Shown: piece by piece, positions 1 through 8,358 of the stretch
Position numbering within the stretch: position 1 is the first letter of the stretch
Layout: every line of letters begins with the position of its first letter
Source of the DNA: Rs1 sp000416275
GTDB lineage: Bacteria; Pseudomonadota; Gammaproteobacteria; Pseudomonadales; Balneatricaceae
DNA: 64,000 bases
Reading direction: 5' to 3'
Assembly (NCBI GenBank): GCA_965243635.1
Contig: OZ251574.1
Coordinates: forward strand, 2,170,001-2,234,000
Notes under the pieces: generated by a model
Told to the model about the DNA's origin: nothing
Databases searched by the model: none
Seen by the model: the letters and a program-made list of their open reading frames with translations, nothing else
Made by a program: the position numbers and the translations under genes

Positions 1-2
1 TA

Positions 3-368
3 CAGAGTTTAGTCGCCCGCTGGTGGGGCTTAGCTGAATTATCTGAAAAATACCAAGCTTTCAACCACCTCTTTGAACCTATATTGCAACAGTTAAATAC
101 CTCTGCAGAACCCGACCCACAAGCTTGCTTCTTACTGCGCACTTTAATGATTCACCAATATCGCAGAATTTTATTGAAAGATCCCCATCTACCGCAGCAA
201 CTATTACCTAGCGATTGGGTGGGAGGCGCTGCTCGCGAGCTTTGCCAGGTAATTTATGCCCGGGTCTATCAGCCAGCTGAACAATATTTGAGTGAAACTT
301 TAGTGACAGTTGAGGGTGAGTTACCGGCGGCTAATCAACAGTTTTATCAGCGTTTTGGCGGGATTTGA
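3..368 (+). CDS. paaX: PaaX-type phenylacetate regulator, C-terminal part
   Basis: The reading frame is already open at the window edge and stops at 366-368, so the N-terminal DNA-binding half lies outside. The visible 121 residues resemble the C-terminal region of PaaX: an Arg-Trp-Trp-Gly-Leu segment early on, a central Leu-Arg-Thr-Leu-Met-Ile-His-Gln-Tyr-Arg helix and the late Leu-Pro-Ser-Asp-Trp-Val-Gly segment. PaaX proteins are transcriptional repressors of phenylacetyl-CoA catabolism genes and respond to phenylacetyl-CoA. No paa catabolic gene is in the window; they may lie to the left. The family call is from sequence recognition; the regulated genes are inference. Confidence 0.75.
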   Translation, partial: QSLVARWWGLAELSEKYQAFNHLFEPILQQLNTSAEPDPQACFLLRTLMIHQYRRILLKDPHLPQQLLPSDWVGGAARELCQVIYARVYQPAEQYLSETLVTVEGELPAANQQFYQRFGGI

Positions 369-485
369 GTAAGCCTCTCGCAAGTATCCAGCGAAGAAGT
401 TGAATTCTCACTGATAGCATTTTTAAAATAACAAAATTTAAGGTATCTTAGCTGCAGTTGAACTAAATAAGAGAAGCACTCAAGT

Positions 486-1679
486 ATGATTATTAAACCA
501 AAAATTCGTGGCTTTATCTGTACCACTACGCATCCTGAGGGATGTTTATCTAATATACGTGAACAAATTGCCTATGTGAAAAGCCAAGGTGAGATTACAG
601 ATGGGCCAAAACGGGTCTTAATAATAGGCGCCTCTAGTGGCTATGGTTTGTCATCTCGAGTTGCCGCCGCTTTTGGTAGTGGCGCCGCTACCATCGGGGT
701 GTTTTTTGAAAAGCCTGCCACAGAGACTAAGTCGGGTACTGCAGGTTGGCACAACAGTGCGGCATTCACCGCAGAGGCAGAAAAAGCCGGCTTGTACGCT
801 AAGAGCTTAAATGGCGATGCTTTCAGTCATCAAGCGAAACAAAAAACCATTGATTTGATTAAGGCAGATTTAGCGCAGGTTGATTTAGTTATCTACTCTC
901 TAGCGTCCCCAGTGCGCAAATTACCGGATAGCGGTGAGTTAATTCGCTCGACGTTAAAGCCGATCGGTGACTCTTATAAGTCGACTGCGATTAACACCAA
1001 TAAAGATACCTTGTTTGAAGCGGCCGTTGAGCCGGCGACAGAGCAAGAAATTGCCGATACTGTGACGGTGATGGGTGGCGATGACTGGCAGTTATGGATT
1101 GATGCCCTCTCCGATGCGGGTGTCTTAGCGGATGGCTGTAAGACTGTCGCCTATAGTTATATGGGTTCAGATATTACGTGGCCTATCTACTGGCACGGAA
1201 CTATCGGTCGAGCAAAGCAACACGTTGACCAGATTGCCGCTGTGTTAAATACTAAAATGCAGGCTATTGGTGGTCAAGCCAATGTCGCAGTTTTAAAATC
1301 GGTGGTTACACAGGCGAGCTCTGCTATTCCAGTGATGCCATTGTATTTATCGATGGTGTTTAAAGTGATGAAGGAGAGCAACGTTCACGAAGGTTGCATG
1401 GAGCAGATAGACAGATTGTTCCGCACCGGCCTATACTCGGCTGCAGTGACATACGATGAGAATAATCGCTATAGAATGGACGACTGGGAATTACGTGCCG
1501 ATATTCAGGCGCGCTGTAAAGATATTTGGGAAAAAGTAACCGACGATAACGTCTTTGAAATTACTGACTACGCTTACTATAAAGCGGAGTTTCTCAAGCT
1601 GTTTGGCTTTGCCATTGCAGGCATTGACTACGAGAAGGAAGTCGAGACCTTAGTGCCATTTACCGTAATTGATATCTAG
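486..1679 (+). CDS. fabV: trans-2-enoyl-ACP/CoA reductase FabV
   Basis: The 397-residue protein has the usual FabV length. FabV carries out the last, NAD(P)H-dependent reduction of each fatty-acid elongation cycle and is insensitive or poorly sensitive to triclosan. The dinucleotide-binding stretch Ile-Gly-Ala-Ser-Ser-Gly-Tyr-Gly is at residues 47-54. The catalytic Tyr-x8-Lys pair is Tyr235 and Lys244, a spacing that separates FabV from FabI (Tyr-x6-Lys). The ATG at 486 is the first in frame. The gene is monocistronic, followed by a strong hairpin terminator, and converges on the 2-oxoacid dehydrogenase operon. No other enoyl reductase is in the window. Confidence 0.96.
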   Translation: MIIKPKIRGFICTTTHPEGCLSNIREQIAYVKSQGEITDGPKRVLIIGASSGYGLSSRVAAAFGSGAATIGVFFEKPATETKSGTAGWHNSAAFTAEAEKAGLYAKSLNGDAFSHQAKQKTIDLIKADLAQVDLVIYSLASPVRKLPDSGELIRSTLKPIGDSYKSTAINTNKDTLFEAAVEPATEQEIADTVTVMGGDDWQLWIDALSDAGVLADGCKTVAYSYMGSDITWPIYWHGTIGRAKQHVDQIAAVLNTKMQAIGGQANVAVLKSVVTQASSAIPVMPLYLSMVFKVMKESNVHEGCMEQIDRLFRTGLYSAAVTYDENNRYRMDDWELRADIQARCKDIWEKVTDDNVFEITDYAYYKAEFLKLFGFAIAGIDYEKEVETLVPFTVIDI

Positions 1680-1720
1680 TTTGGCAAGTAACTGCTGAAA
1701 TTAGCGATTGTATCGCTGTT

Positions 1721-1748
1721 AAAAAAGCCGCTGTTGAGCGGCTTTTTT
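1721..1748. terminator. Bidirectional rho-independent terminator
   Basis: A perfect 12-bp stem (1721-1732 with 1737-1748, arm AAAAAAGCCGCT) closes a GTTG loop, and both arms end in runs of A or T. It lies between the convergent fabV and E2 genes and can serve both. Confidence 0.93.
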
Positions 1749-1777
1749 GTCACTGTGAAAAAGTAGAATACGCGCGG

Positions 1778-2908
1778 TTAGTCTTTACTGCTCTGTAAAT
1801 CGGCAATCAGTGCCCGCATGAAATTTGCCGCTTCGGCGCCGGTTGCAGCGCGGTGATCGAAGGAGAGAGACAGCGGTAAAATTTGATGTTCCTCGACGAC
1901 GCCGTGCTTCAATATTAGTTTAGTGTAACGCCGGCCAGCGCCAATAATGGCGACAGTTGGTGGTACGACAATAGGATTGGCATATTTACCGCCAATCGAG
2001 CCAAAATTTGACAAGGTGATGCTGTTACCGCGCAATTGCTCGGCGCTAATTTTTCGTTGTAGCAGCAAGTCTTTTATCGCAACAATTTTAGCTCTCAGCT
2101 GCTCTTGCTGATACTGGCCAACATTCTTAATAACCGGCACAAATAACCCATCTTTAGTTTCTACAGCTAAGCCTAAGTGGACCTTATCCAATAATCTGCG
2201 ACCGATAGAATGGCTGTCATACCAGGCATTCAGACTCGGTTCTTGTTTACAGGCGCAGACTATCGCGCCAATTAATCGGACGGTGATATCAGTGCCTGTC
2301 GGCCAGTGATTGATATCGGCATCATCGATCACAGTGACAGCGACGACTTCAGCATGTGCTTGCGCCATGCTTTTTGCCATCGCTCGGCGCACTCCTGTTA
2401 GCGGCTGCAGTTTGCCGACATCCGCATATATTTTCACCACTCGTTCAATATCAGACGTTTTGATGGTGCCGTCAGGGCCAGAAGGTGTTACCACTGAGAG
2501 CTCAATATCGTAGCGCCGCGCCAGTGCTCTAACGGCGGGAGTCGCTTTAACGCCGATGTGATGTCGGCCACTGCTGGCTTGAGCAGGTTCGGTGAGCGCT
2601 TGCTGGTTGCTGGGTATTTCGCCGACCACGGAGGTCGACTCGGTCGAGCCAATAGGGCTAGTGGTCGCTGCTGCACTTAATTTAAAGGCGAGCAGTGGAT
2701 CACCAGTGTGAATAATATCGCCCTGTTGACCAAACAGCTGGTGAATGGTGCCAGTATGTGGGCTAGGTATTTCCACTATGGCTTTAGCGGTTTCCATCGC
2801 TACAATTACTTGATCGGTAACGACAGAGTCGCCTGCTTTGATAAACCACTCGACAATTTCAGCTTCAACAAGGCCCTCTCCTAAATCGGACAATTTAAAA
2901 ATAGTCAT
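1778..2908 (-). CDS. Dihydrolipoamide acyltransferase (E2) of a 2-oxoacid dehydrogenase complex
   Basis: The 376-residue protein has one N-terminal lipoyl domain (lipoyl-lysine Lys42 in Glu-Thr-Ala-Lys-Ala), a Pro/Ser-rich linker, a peripheral-subunit-binding domain at about 120-157 and a catalytic acyltransferase domain. The active-site motif near the C terminus reads Asp-His-Arg-Ala-Ala-Thr-Gly (351-357), so the Asp of the usual His-x3-Asp-Gly is Thr. Its ATG overlaps the stop of the E1 beta gene by four bases (ATGA), indicating translational coupling. With heterodimeric E1 and no E3 in the window, a branched-chain 2-oxoacid dehydrogenase is most likely. Pyruvate or acetoin dehydrogenase cannot be excluded. 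Confidence 0.88.
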   Translation of the reverse strand: MTIFKLSDLGEGLVEAEIVEWFIKAGDSVVTDQVIVAMETAKAIVEIPSPHTGTIHQLFGQQGDIIHTGDPLLAFKLSAAATTSPIGSTESTSVVGEIPSNQQALTEPAQASSGRHHIGVKATPAVRALARRYDIELSVVTPSGPDGTIKTSDIERVVKIYADVGKLQPLTGVRRAMAKSMAQAHAEVVAVTVIDDADINHWPTGTDITVRLIGAIVCACKQEPSLNAWYDSHSIGRRLLDKVHLGLAVETKDGLFVPVIKNVGQYQQEQLRAKIVAIKDLLLQRKISAEQLRGNSITLSNFGSIGGKYANPIVVPPTVAIIGAGRRYTKLILKHGVVEEHQILPLSLSFDHRAATGAEAANFMRALIADLQSSKD

Positions 2909-3885
2909 GAGAACTCCATTACTTTTTTGGCGGCGCTGGTTATCTGTGCAACACTGGGCATATATTGGCTCTCTAGTTTGAACAGTGGCATCACCGTGTC
3001 ATGTCCACAGACGCGAATAATGGGTGCCATCAGTGACATTAAACCTTCCTCGGCAATAATGGCGGAAATTTCAGAGGCGACGGAACCCGATTTAGCGGCC
3101 TCGCAGACAATCACGCAGCGGCCGGTTTTTTCGACAGATTCTAAAATGGTGGCTTTATCAATCGGCTTGATAGTGGCGAGATCGATGACTTCCGCATCTA
3201 TATTGATACTGGCCAGCTGCTCGGCGCTTTGCAGTGTTTCGGTCAGCATCGCTCCCCAGCTAATCAATGTTAGGTCAGTGCCTTGGCGCAAGGTAAAGCA
3301 AACATCTAAAGGCAGTGCTACTCCATCGTCTGCCAGCTGTTCTGACTGGGCGCGATAAATGCGCTTCGGCTCTAAAAAGACCACCGGATCGGGATCGCGA
3401 ATCGCCGCCAACAATAGGCCGTAAGCCCGAGCTGGAGAAGAGGGAATCACCACTCGAATACCGGGCACATGAGCAAAGATAGCCTCGGTACTTTCACTGT
3501 GGTGTTCAGGTGCGTGAATGCCGCCACCGTAAGGGGCGCGTAGGACCATCGGGCAACTGAGTCTGCCGCGGGTTCGATTACGCATCCGGCTGGCATGGCA
3601 AATAACTTGATCGAAAGCGGCGTATATAAAACCCATAAACTGGATTTCTGCGATAGGTTTAAGACCTTGGGTAGCCATGCCAATGCTCATCCCGCAAATT
3701 AGCGATTCAGCGAGGGGTGTGTCTATAACCCGCTGCTCGCCAAAAACTTTCTGCAAGTTATCGGTGGCGCGAAATACCCCGCCATTGGCCCCCACGTCTT
3801 GACCTAAGACTAACACATTGTTATCGGCCGCCATTTCGTAATGCATGGCGGTATTAATCGCTTCAATGATGGTTAGTTCCGGCAT
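2905..3885 (-). CDS. 2-oxoacid dehydrogenase E1 component, beta subunit
   Basis: This 326-residue protein matches the E1 beta (transketolase-like pyrimidine-binding) family in length and motifs: an N-terminal Ile-Glu-Ala-Ile-Asn segment, Gly-Gln-Asp-Val-Gly, Asp-Thr-Pro-Leu-Ala-Glu and the Arg-Ala-Pro-Tyr-Gly-Gly-Gly region. With the alpha subunit it decarboxylates a 2-oxoacid using thiamine diphosphate and passes the acyl group to lipoyl-E2. It lies 14 bp downstream of the alpha gene and overlaps the E2 start by four bases, so the three genes form one operon. The His-rich Pro-Glu-His-His-Ser segment is typical of the branched-chain branch; substrate remains inference. Confidence 0.9.
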   Translation of the reverse strand: MPELTIIEAINTAMHYEMAADNNVLVLGQDVGANGGVFRATDNLQKVFGEQRVIDTPLAESLICGMSIGMATQGLKPIAEIQFMGFIYAAFDQVICHASRMRNRTRGRLSCPMVLRAPYGGGIHAPEHHSESTEAIFAHVPGIRVVIPSSPARAYGLLLAAIRDPDPVVFLEPKRIYRAQSEQLADDGVALPLDVCFTLRQGTDLTLISWGAMLTETLQSAEQLASINIDAEVIDLATIKPIDKATILESVEKTGRCVIVCEAAKSGSVASEISAIIAEEGLMSLMAPIIRVCGHDTVMPLFKLESQYMPSVAQITSAAKKVMEFS

Positions 3886-3899
3886 CTAGCACCTCCAAT

Positions 3900-4973
3900 T
3901 TAAGGCTTGCGGTTCAATTGCGATAATTGCTGCTTGAGCAGGGGTGGAGTCTCTTTGAACATGAAATCGAACATAGCGGAACTTGGCTGCAACTCGGTGT
4001 TTAAATAGAGATTAACACTGCTCTCAACAGCCTCCTTACACTGAGCTTGGATCTTCGCTAAGGATGCCAAAGTGGCCAATTTTTTATTGATAAGAAAATC
4101 CTGTAAGCGTTGGATCGGCTCCTGCTGCCAAGCTTGTGCCAGTTCCGCTTGAGCCCGGTATCGACTGGCGTCGTCTGCGGTCGTGTGATCTGCTAAACGG
4201 TAGGTGATCGCCTCTATTAAATGTGGCCCCTTACCGTCGCGGGCATTTTCAATAGCCTTTTGTAAACGTATATAGCAGCCGATAATATCGTTGCCATCGA
4301 CCTGTTCGCCGCTAAAGCCACCACTAATTGCTTTTTGCGCTAAGGTGGCGCAGTACGACTGTTTAGATCTAGGGACTGAAATCGCCCATTGATTGTTGAT
4401 GACCACAAAGACAATCGGTAATTGCCATGTACCCGCGGCATTTATGGCCTCGTAAAAATCACCCTCTGAAGTGCCGCCATCGCCGCACACAACCACAGCA
4501 ACACGTGGCTGTTGTCGCAATTTAAAGGCGTAGGCGACACCGATACTATGACAGCACTGGCTGGCAATGGGGACGTTGTAAGGCAGATCTTCGCGGTTGT
4601 AGGAAAAATTCATGCCGCGCTCGTCTCCACCCCAATAAAGTAGCAGTTCTTCAATTTTGGCGCCGCGGCAAATTAAGGTGGCAGCATCTCGATAGCCGGG
4701 TAAAAAAACATCACTGTCACGCATTGCTTTACCGATCGCGGTACTAATCGCCTCCTGGCCTAAGCACGAGGCGTACGTGCCTATTCTGCCGGTGCGTTGC
4801 AGTGCAATTGCCTTAGTGTCAAAAGTACGCACCAACAGCATAGCGTGATAAAAATTGATTAAATCAGCTGACTGAATCCCCAGGCTATGCAATTGTTGAA
4901 GGCTAATATTAAGCTGGGCGTCGGCATTGAGAGTTTGAAAATAGTAAATAGTAAAATTTGCGATTGTTCTCAT
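3900..4973 (-). CDS. 2-oxoacid dehydrogenase E1 component, alpha subunit
   Basis: The protein holds the thiamine diphosphate motif Gly-Asp-Gly-Gly-Thr-Ser-Glu-Gly-Asp followed about 27 residues later by Asn-Asn, and an N-terminal Phe-Tyr-His-Ala-Met-Leu-Leu-Val-Arg segment, all typical of E1 alpha. I place the start at the ATG ending at 4973 because AAAGGAG lies seven bases upstream. The open frame extends a further 50 codons to 5123, but those codons are translated MITE1 DNA and should not be annotated. The product is about 357 residues. It is the first gene of the E1 alpha-E1 beta-E2 operon, so the MITE1 copy sits in its promoter or leader region. Confidence 0.9.
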   Translation of the reverse strand: MRTIANFTIYYFQTLNADAQLNISLQQLHSLGIQSADLINFYHAMLLVRTFDTKAIALQRTGRIGTYASCLGQEAISTAIGKAMRDSDVFLPGYRDAATLICRGAKIEELLLYWGGDERGMNFSYNREDLPYNVPIASQCCHSIGVAYAFKLRQQPRVAVVVCGDGGTSEGDFYEAINAAGTWQLPIVFVVINNQWAISVPRSKQSYCATLAQKAISGGFSGEQVDGNDIIGCYIRLQKAIENARDGKGPHLIEAITYRLADHTTADDASRYRAQAELAQAWQQEPIQRLQDFLINKKLATLASLAKIQAQCKEAVESSVNLYLNTELQPSSAMFDFMFKETPPLLKQQLSQLNRKP

Positions 4974-5026
4974 CGTTAGCTCCTTTTGCAAGTAACCAGT
5001 AAAGAGTAAAATACCGATGTGTTTAT

Positions 5027-5236
5027 CCAGAATCCGTGACTTCAAAGTGAATACAGAGTGTAATAAATTGGTTCTACTGAGGAATTGAAAAATCTTAGCT
5101 GCAAGCTCATATGCGTCCTGCATTCGCTAAATAAATGCATCCCTGCATAACATCCGTAGGAGCTTCAGCAGGTGTTTTTCAAACTGTTGCAGAGTCAATA
5201 GCTGATGTTAAGCGCCGTATATAAGCCACTGATTCA
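5027..5236. repeat. MITE1 copy, long form, decayed
   Basis: One end reads as the AATCCGTGACTTC terminal repeat and the other as CACTGATTC. It carries the extra internal segment of about 50 bp (GCATTCGCTAAATAAATGCA) seen also at 8011-8221 and near 52870. It lies just upstream of the E1 alpha gene and creates a false N-terminal extension in that frame. Confidence 0.8.
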
Positions 5237-5428
5237 AAAATGCATAGAGTGATGCATAGTAGTCACTTACATATTTGACCCAGTAATCAGTATTTAATTC
5301 ATTGTCAATGTTCAATCAAATACTAGCATCAGCATAGCAGGGCGTTTTTAAATGACTGTACTAGTTGATTTATAAGTAATAAAATTTCATTAATAGAATA
5401 TTAAAAAATTTTAAGCTGAGAGTATTAA

Positions 5429-7240
5429 ATGAGCCATTCGCAAGCTGAAAACCCGCCAAAAGTACCGATCATAGAAGCTGTAGCAGCGCGGCATAAAACT
5501 AGCATATCGACGCTATCGATGATTTTTTCTTTTACCTTGCCGTATCGAAAAACGGTGTTTTTTGCATTGTTAGCACTGGTTTTTACCGCGGCGATTACGC
5601 TGTCGATTGGCCAGGGCTTAAGAGTGATGATAGACAATGGCTTTGTCGCAGCATCGCATAGCCAGCTAAACCAGAGTACCTTAATCTTGCTGTTACTGAC
5701 TGGATTAATGGCGGTGGGTACTTATATACGTTTTTATTTAGTCTCTTGGCTGGGAGAGCGGGTCTGTGCTGACATTAGGAAAAAAGTATTTGAACATCTA
5801 GTCGAACTGCATCCCAGTTATTTCGAAACTAATCTCAGTGGCGAAATAATGTCGCGGCTAACCACAGATACCACCTTGTTGCAGACCATTATCGGCTCTT
5901 CGATGTCGATGGCGTTGAGAAGCTCCTTAATATTTATCGGCGCGCTGGTTATGTTACTACTCACCGATGCGCGCCTGACTTTAGTGGTGTTCATCACGGT
6001 GCCTTTTGTGTTGCTGCCCATTTTTATTTTTGGCCGCAAGGTAAGGAGACTCTCCAAGCGAACTCAAGAGACCGTCGCTAATGTAGGTACCTATGCGGGG
6101 GAAATTATTCAGCAAATAAAAACCGTACAAAGCTACTCTCGAGAGGGCTATGAAAAAAATGCGTTTGCCGTTGAAGTTGAGCGCTCATTTGCAGTCGGTA
6201 AACTAAGAATTAAGCAGCGCTCACTATTAATTGCCGCGGTATTGATGCTAGTTTTTTCGTCGGTGACTAGTATGTTGTGGCTGGGAGGCAGTGCAGTGCT
6301 GTCGGGAGATATGAGTGCCGGGCAGCTCGGTGCCTTCGTTTTTTATTCAATGTTACTGGCCAGCTCCGTCTCTACAATCTCGCAAGTGTGGGGCGATTTA
6401 CAAAGGGCGGCGGGGGCGAGTGATCGATTAGTCGAGTTGCTACAAGTGCAAAGTGACATAGTCTCCCCAGCAAAGCCACTCCATGATGCACAGTTATTAG
6501 CCGCGAAAATCGGCTTTGAAAATGTGGATTTCTACTATCCTTCTCGACGGGGGCAGGCGGCCTTGAAAAATTTACAGTTTAGTATATTGCCCGGTGAGAA
6601 TGTAGCCTTAGTCGGGCCTTCCGGCGCTGGTAAATCGACCTTGTTTGAGTTAATTCAGCGCTTTTACGACCCAGCAAGTGGCGTCGTCTACTTCGATGGT
6701 GTCGACCTTAAAGAGTTAGACCACCATCAGCTGAGAGAGCAGATGGCGCTAGTGCCGCAACAGCCAGTGCTGTTTAGTTCCGATGTCAGTTACAACATTC
6801 GCTACGGCCGTCCAAGCGCTACTGACCAAGAGGTGATTGCGGCGGCTAAAGCGGCGGTTGCCCACGACTTCATCATGCAACTTCCCGATCAGTATAAAAG
6901 CTATCTAGGTGAAAAGGGCGTGCGTTTAAGCGGCGGTCAAAAACAGCGCATCGCGATTGCCCGCGCCATATTAAAAAATCCGCGAATATTATTATTAGAT
7001 GAAGCGACCAGCGCTCTAGATGCACAAAGTGAAGCAAAAGTGCAGCGCGCTTTACAGCACTTGATGCAAGGCAGGACCACATTCATCATTGCGCACCGAC
7101 TCGCCACCATATTAGATGCCGATAAAATTATGGTGCTGGATAAAGGTCAAATCATCGCTGTCGGCACTCACTCAGAGTTACTACTGAGCTGCAATTTATA
7201 CAAACAGTTAGCGCAACTGCAATTTAGAGAGAGTGTCTAG
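5429..7240 (+). CDS. MsbA-like ABC exporter (fused permease and ATPase)
   Basis: This 603-residue half-transporter has six predicted membrane helices between about residues 40 and 325 and a C-terminal ATPase. The Walker A motif Gly-Pro-Ser-Gly-Ala-Gly-Lys-Ser-Thr is at 396-404, the signature Leu-Ser-Gly-Gly-Gln at 500-504, and Walker B Ile-Leu-Leu-Leu-Asp-Glu at 520-525, followed by the His-Arg switch. It probably works as an inner-membrane homodimer. It resembles the MsbA-related subfamily of bacterial exporters rather than lipid A flippase itself; substrate unknown. The ATG is preceded by GAGAG at a good distance. It stands alone, divergent from the E1 alpha operon. Confidence 0.88.
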   Translation: MSHSQAENPPKVPIIEAVAARHKTSISTLSMIFSFTLPYRKTVFFALLALVFTAAITLSIGQGLRVMIDNGFVAASHSQLNQSTLILLLLTGLMAVGTYIRFYLVSWLGERVCADIRKKVFEHLVELHPSYFETNLSGEIMSRLTTDTTLLQTIIGSSMSMALRSSLIFIGALVMLLLTDARLTLVVFITVPFVLLPIFIFGRKVRRLSKRTQETVANVGTYAGEIIQQIKTVQSYSREGYEKNAFAVEVERSFAVGKLRIKQRSLLIAAVLMLVFSSVTSMLWLGGSAVLSGDMSAGQLGAFVFYSMLLASSVSTISQVWGDLQRAAGASDRLVELLQVQSDIVSPAKPLHDAQLLAAKIGFENVDFYYPSRRGQAALKNLQFSILPGENVALVGPSGAGKSTLFELIQRFYDPASGVVYFDGVDLKELDHHQLREQMALVPQQPVLFSSDVSYNIRYGRPSATDQEVIAAAKAAVAHDFIMQLPDQYKSYLGEKGVRLSGGQKQRIAIARAILKNPRILLLDEATSALDAQSEAKVQRALQHLMQGRTTFIIAHRLATILDADKIMVLDKGQIIAVGTHSELLLSCNLYKQLAQLQFRESV

Positions 7241-7563
7241 CTAGATGTTTCAGTGATACTTACAGGCAAGCTTGGAGATGGGTAAAGACCTTAATTAGAA
7301 TGCCGCGAAAAAATAGCTAAAAGGAATTAAAAAAGTAAAGGGAATTAAAAGGACACTAAAGCCGTTTAACTACGCTAAGTACTAGCGAGCAGCCAATGGT
7401 TATAAAGTGTTCGAATGACTGGAGGGATTTAATTATTTTGTAGATGACTTTCGAAGGGTTAGAGCAGTGATATTAAAAAGAGTGGGTAAGTAAAGCCATA
7501 CCTGCTTGAATCACGAAAGCAAGCCGCTGCTTTACTCACCTGCTGTATATTAGCTGAGCAGAG
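7241..7563. other. Intergenic stretch without recognisable gene
   Basis: I see no convincing coding frame, RNA gene or hairpin terminator here. It separates the ABC exporter from the convergent 43-residue membrane protein gene. Confidence 0.5.
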
Positions 7564-7695
7564 TTAATCTTTGGCATCAATCTTAATTAAGGTTCTCACT
7601 TTAAAACAGCCCCAAATCATAGCACCCGCCATGGCGGCGATACCTAGTAAACTAGGCCAAAGTGTTTCAAAAACATACGGGTCAATTCCAAACAT
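7564..7695 (-). CDS. Small single-span membrane protein (43 aa), hypothetical
   Basis: The frame runs from an ATG at 7695 to TAA at 7564 and is preceded by a strong AGGAGAG ribosome site six bases upstream. The 43-residue product begins Met-Phe-Gly-Ile-Asp-Pro-Tyr, has one hydrophobic helix at about residues 12-30 (Leu-Trp-Pro-Ser-Leu-Leu-Gly-Ile-Ala-Ala-Met-Ala-Gly) and ends in a charged tail Arg-Thr-Leu-Ile-Lys-Ile-Asp-Ala-Lys-Asp. A perfect FNR/Anr-type box lies about 105 bp upstream. This suggests a small inner-membrane protein made under low oxygen, perhaps a subunit of a respiratory or transport complex. I do not recognise the family. Confidence 0.7.
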   Translation of the reverse strand: MFGIDPYVFETLWPSLLGIAAMAGAMIWGCFKVRTLIKIDAKD

Positions 7696-7799
7696 AATAG
7701 CTCTCCTCATCTGATTAAGACTAGGATACTGGCTAGTGGAATTGAAGATATTGATCTAAAACAAATTATCAATCCTAATAGTCAATCAGGGGCCTAAAA

Positions 7800-7813
7800 T
7801 TGATTTAGATCAA
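7800..7813. promoter_or_regulatory. FNR/Anr-type binding site
   Basis: TTGATTTAGATCAA is an exact match to the TTGAT-N4-ATCAA consensus of FNR/Anr. Read leftward it lies 105-118 bp upstream of the small membrane protein start. A class II promoter would then begin near 7765, with a plausible TATTAG -10 at about 7775-7780. Confidence 0.72.
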
Positions 7814-8010
7814 TAGTCTAATACCTGTATCCGTGACTTGAAAATCACAAATATTGTACCTAAACCATGTACCATCGGTGGCTACGCGGTAAAATACCCC
7901 ATTACTATACTCAGCCAATCAGTGATATTTGAATGCGCTCATTTAAGCTAGAGCAATCCAAAACTGAAATTCTGTCACCACATGCTGGATTAGCGTTAGT
8001 AGGTCATTAT

Positions 8011-8221
8011 CACTGAATCAGACTTCACTGCACCACATAGCGTAAGCTCTTGATCCTACGGCGGTTAGAAAAATACCCACTGAAGCGCCTGCGGGTTTTA
8101 TGCAGGGATGCATTTATTTAGCGAATGCAGGACGCATATGAGCTTGCAGCTAAGATTTTTCAATGTCACTGTAGAACCAATATCTTACACTCTGAATTCA
8201 CTTTGAAGTCACGGATTCAGG
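8011..8221. repeat. MITE1 copy, long form, with target duplication
   Basis: The element begins CACTGAATCAGACTTCAC and ends TGAAGTCACGGATTCAGG. The flanks 8006-8010 and 8222-8226 are both ATTAT, a 5-bp target duplication. It contains the extra internal segment of the long form. Confidence 0.85.
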
Positions 8222-8260
8222 ATTATCTTAACCAGCAGGCTACATTAAGATATTACCTAG

Positions 8261-8327
8261 GGAACCTCTGAACAAGTCCCACATCTCCCTATATACCAGG
8301 GGCGTGTGTCGCTTGTTCAGAGGCTCC
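8261..8327. repeat. Small third element with GGAACCTCTGAACAAG ends
   Basis: A 67-bp segment has inverted ends GGAACCTCTGAACAAG and CTTGTTCAGAGGCTCC and is flanked by CTAG and TTAG. Related half-copies are at 20058-20075 and 57944-57972. It looks like a minimal MITE derived from an IS with such ends; the parent is not in the window. Confidence 0.6.
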
Positions 8328-8358
8328 TTAGGAGTTGTGTGACTGATTTAGAGTATTG

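Noticed and set aside
4974..5123. Fifty-codon N-terminal extension of E1 alpha
   Set aside because: It is MITE1 DNA, and a strong ribosome site precedes the internal ATG at 4973.
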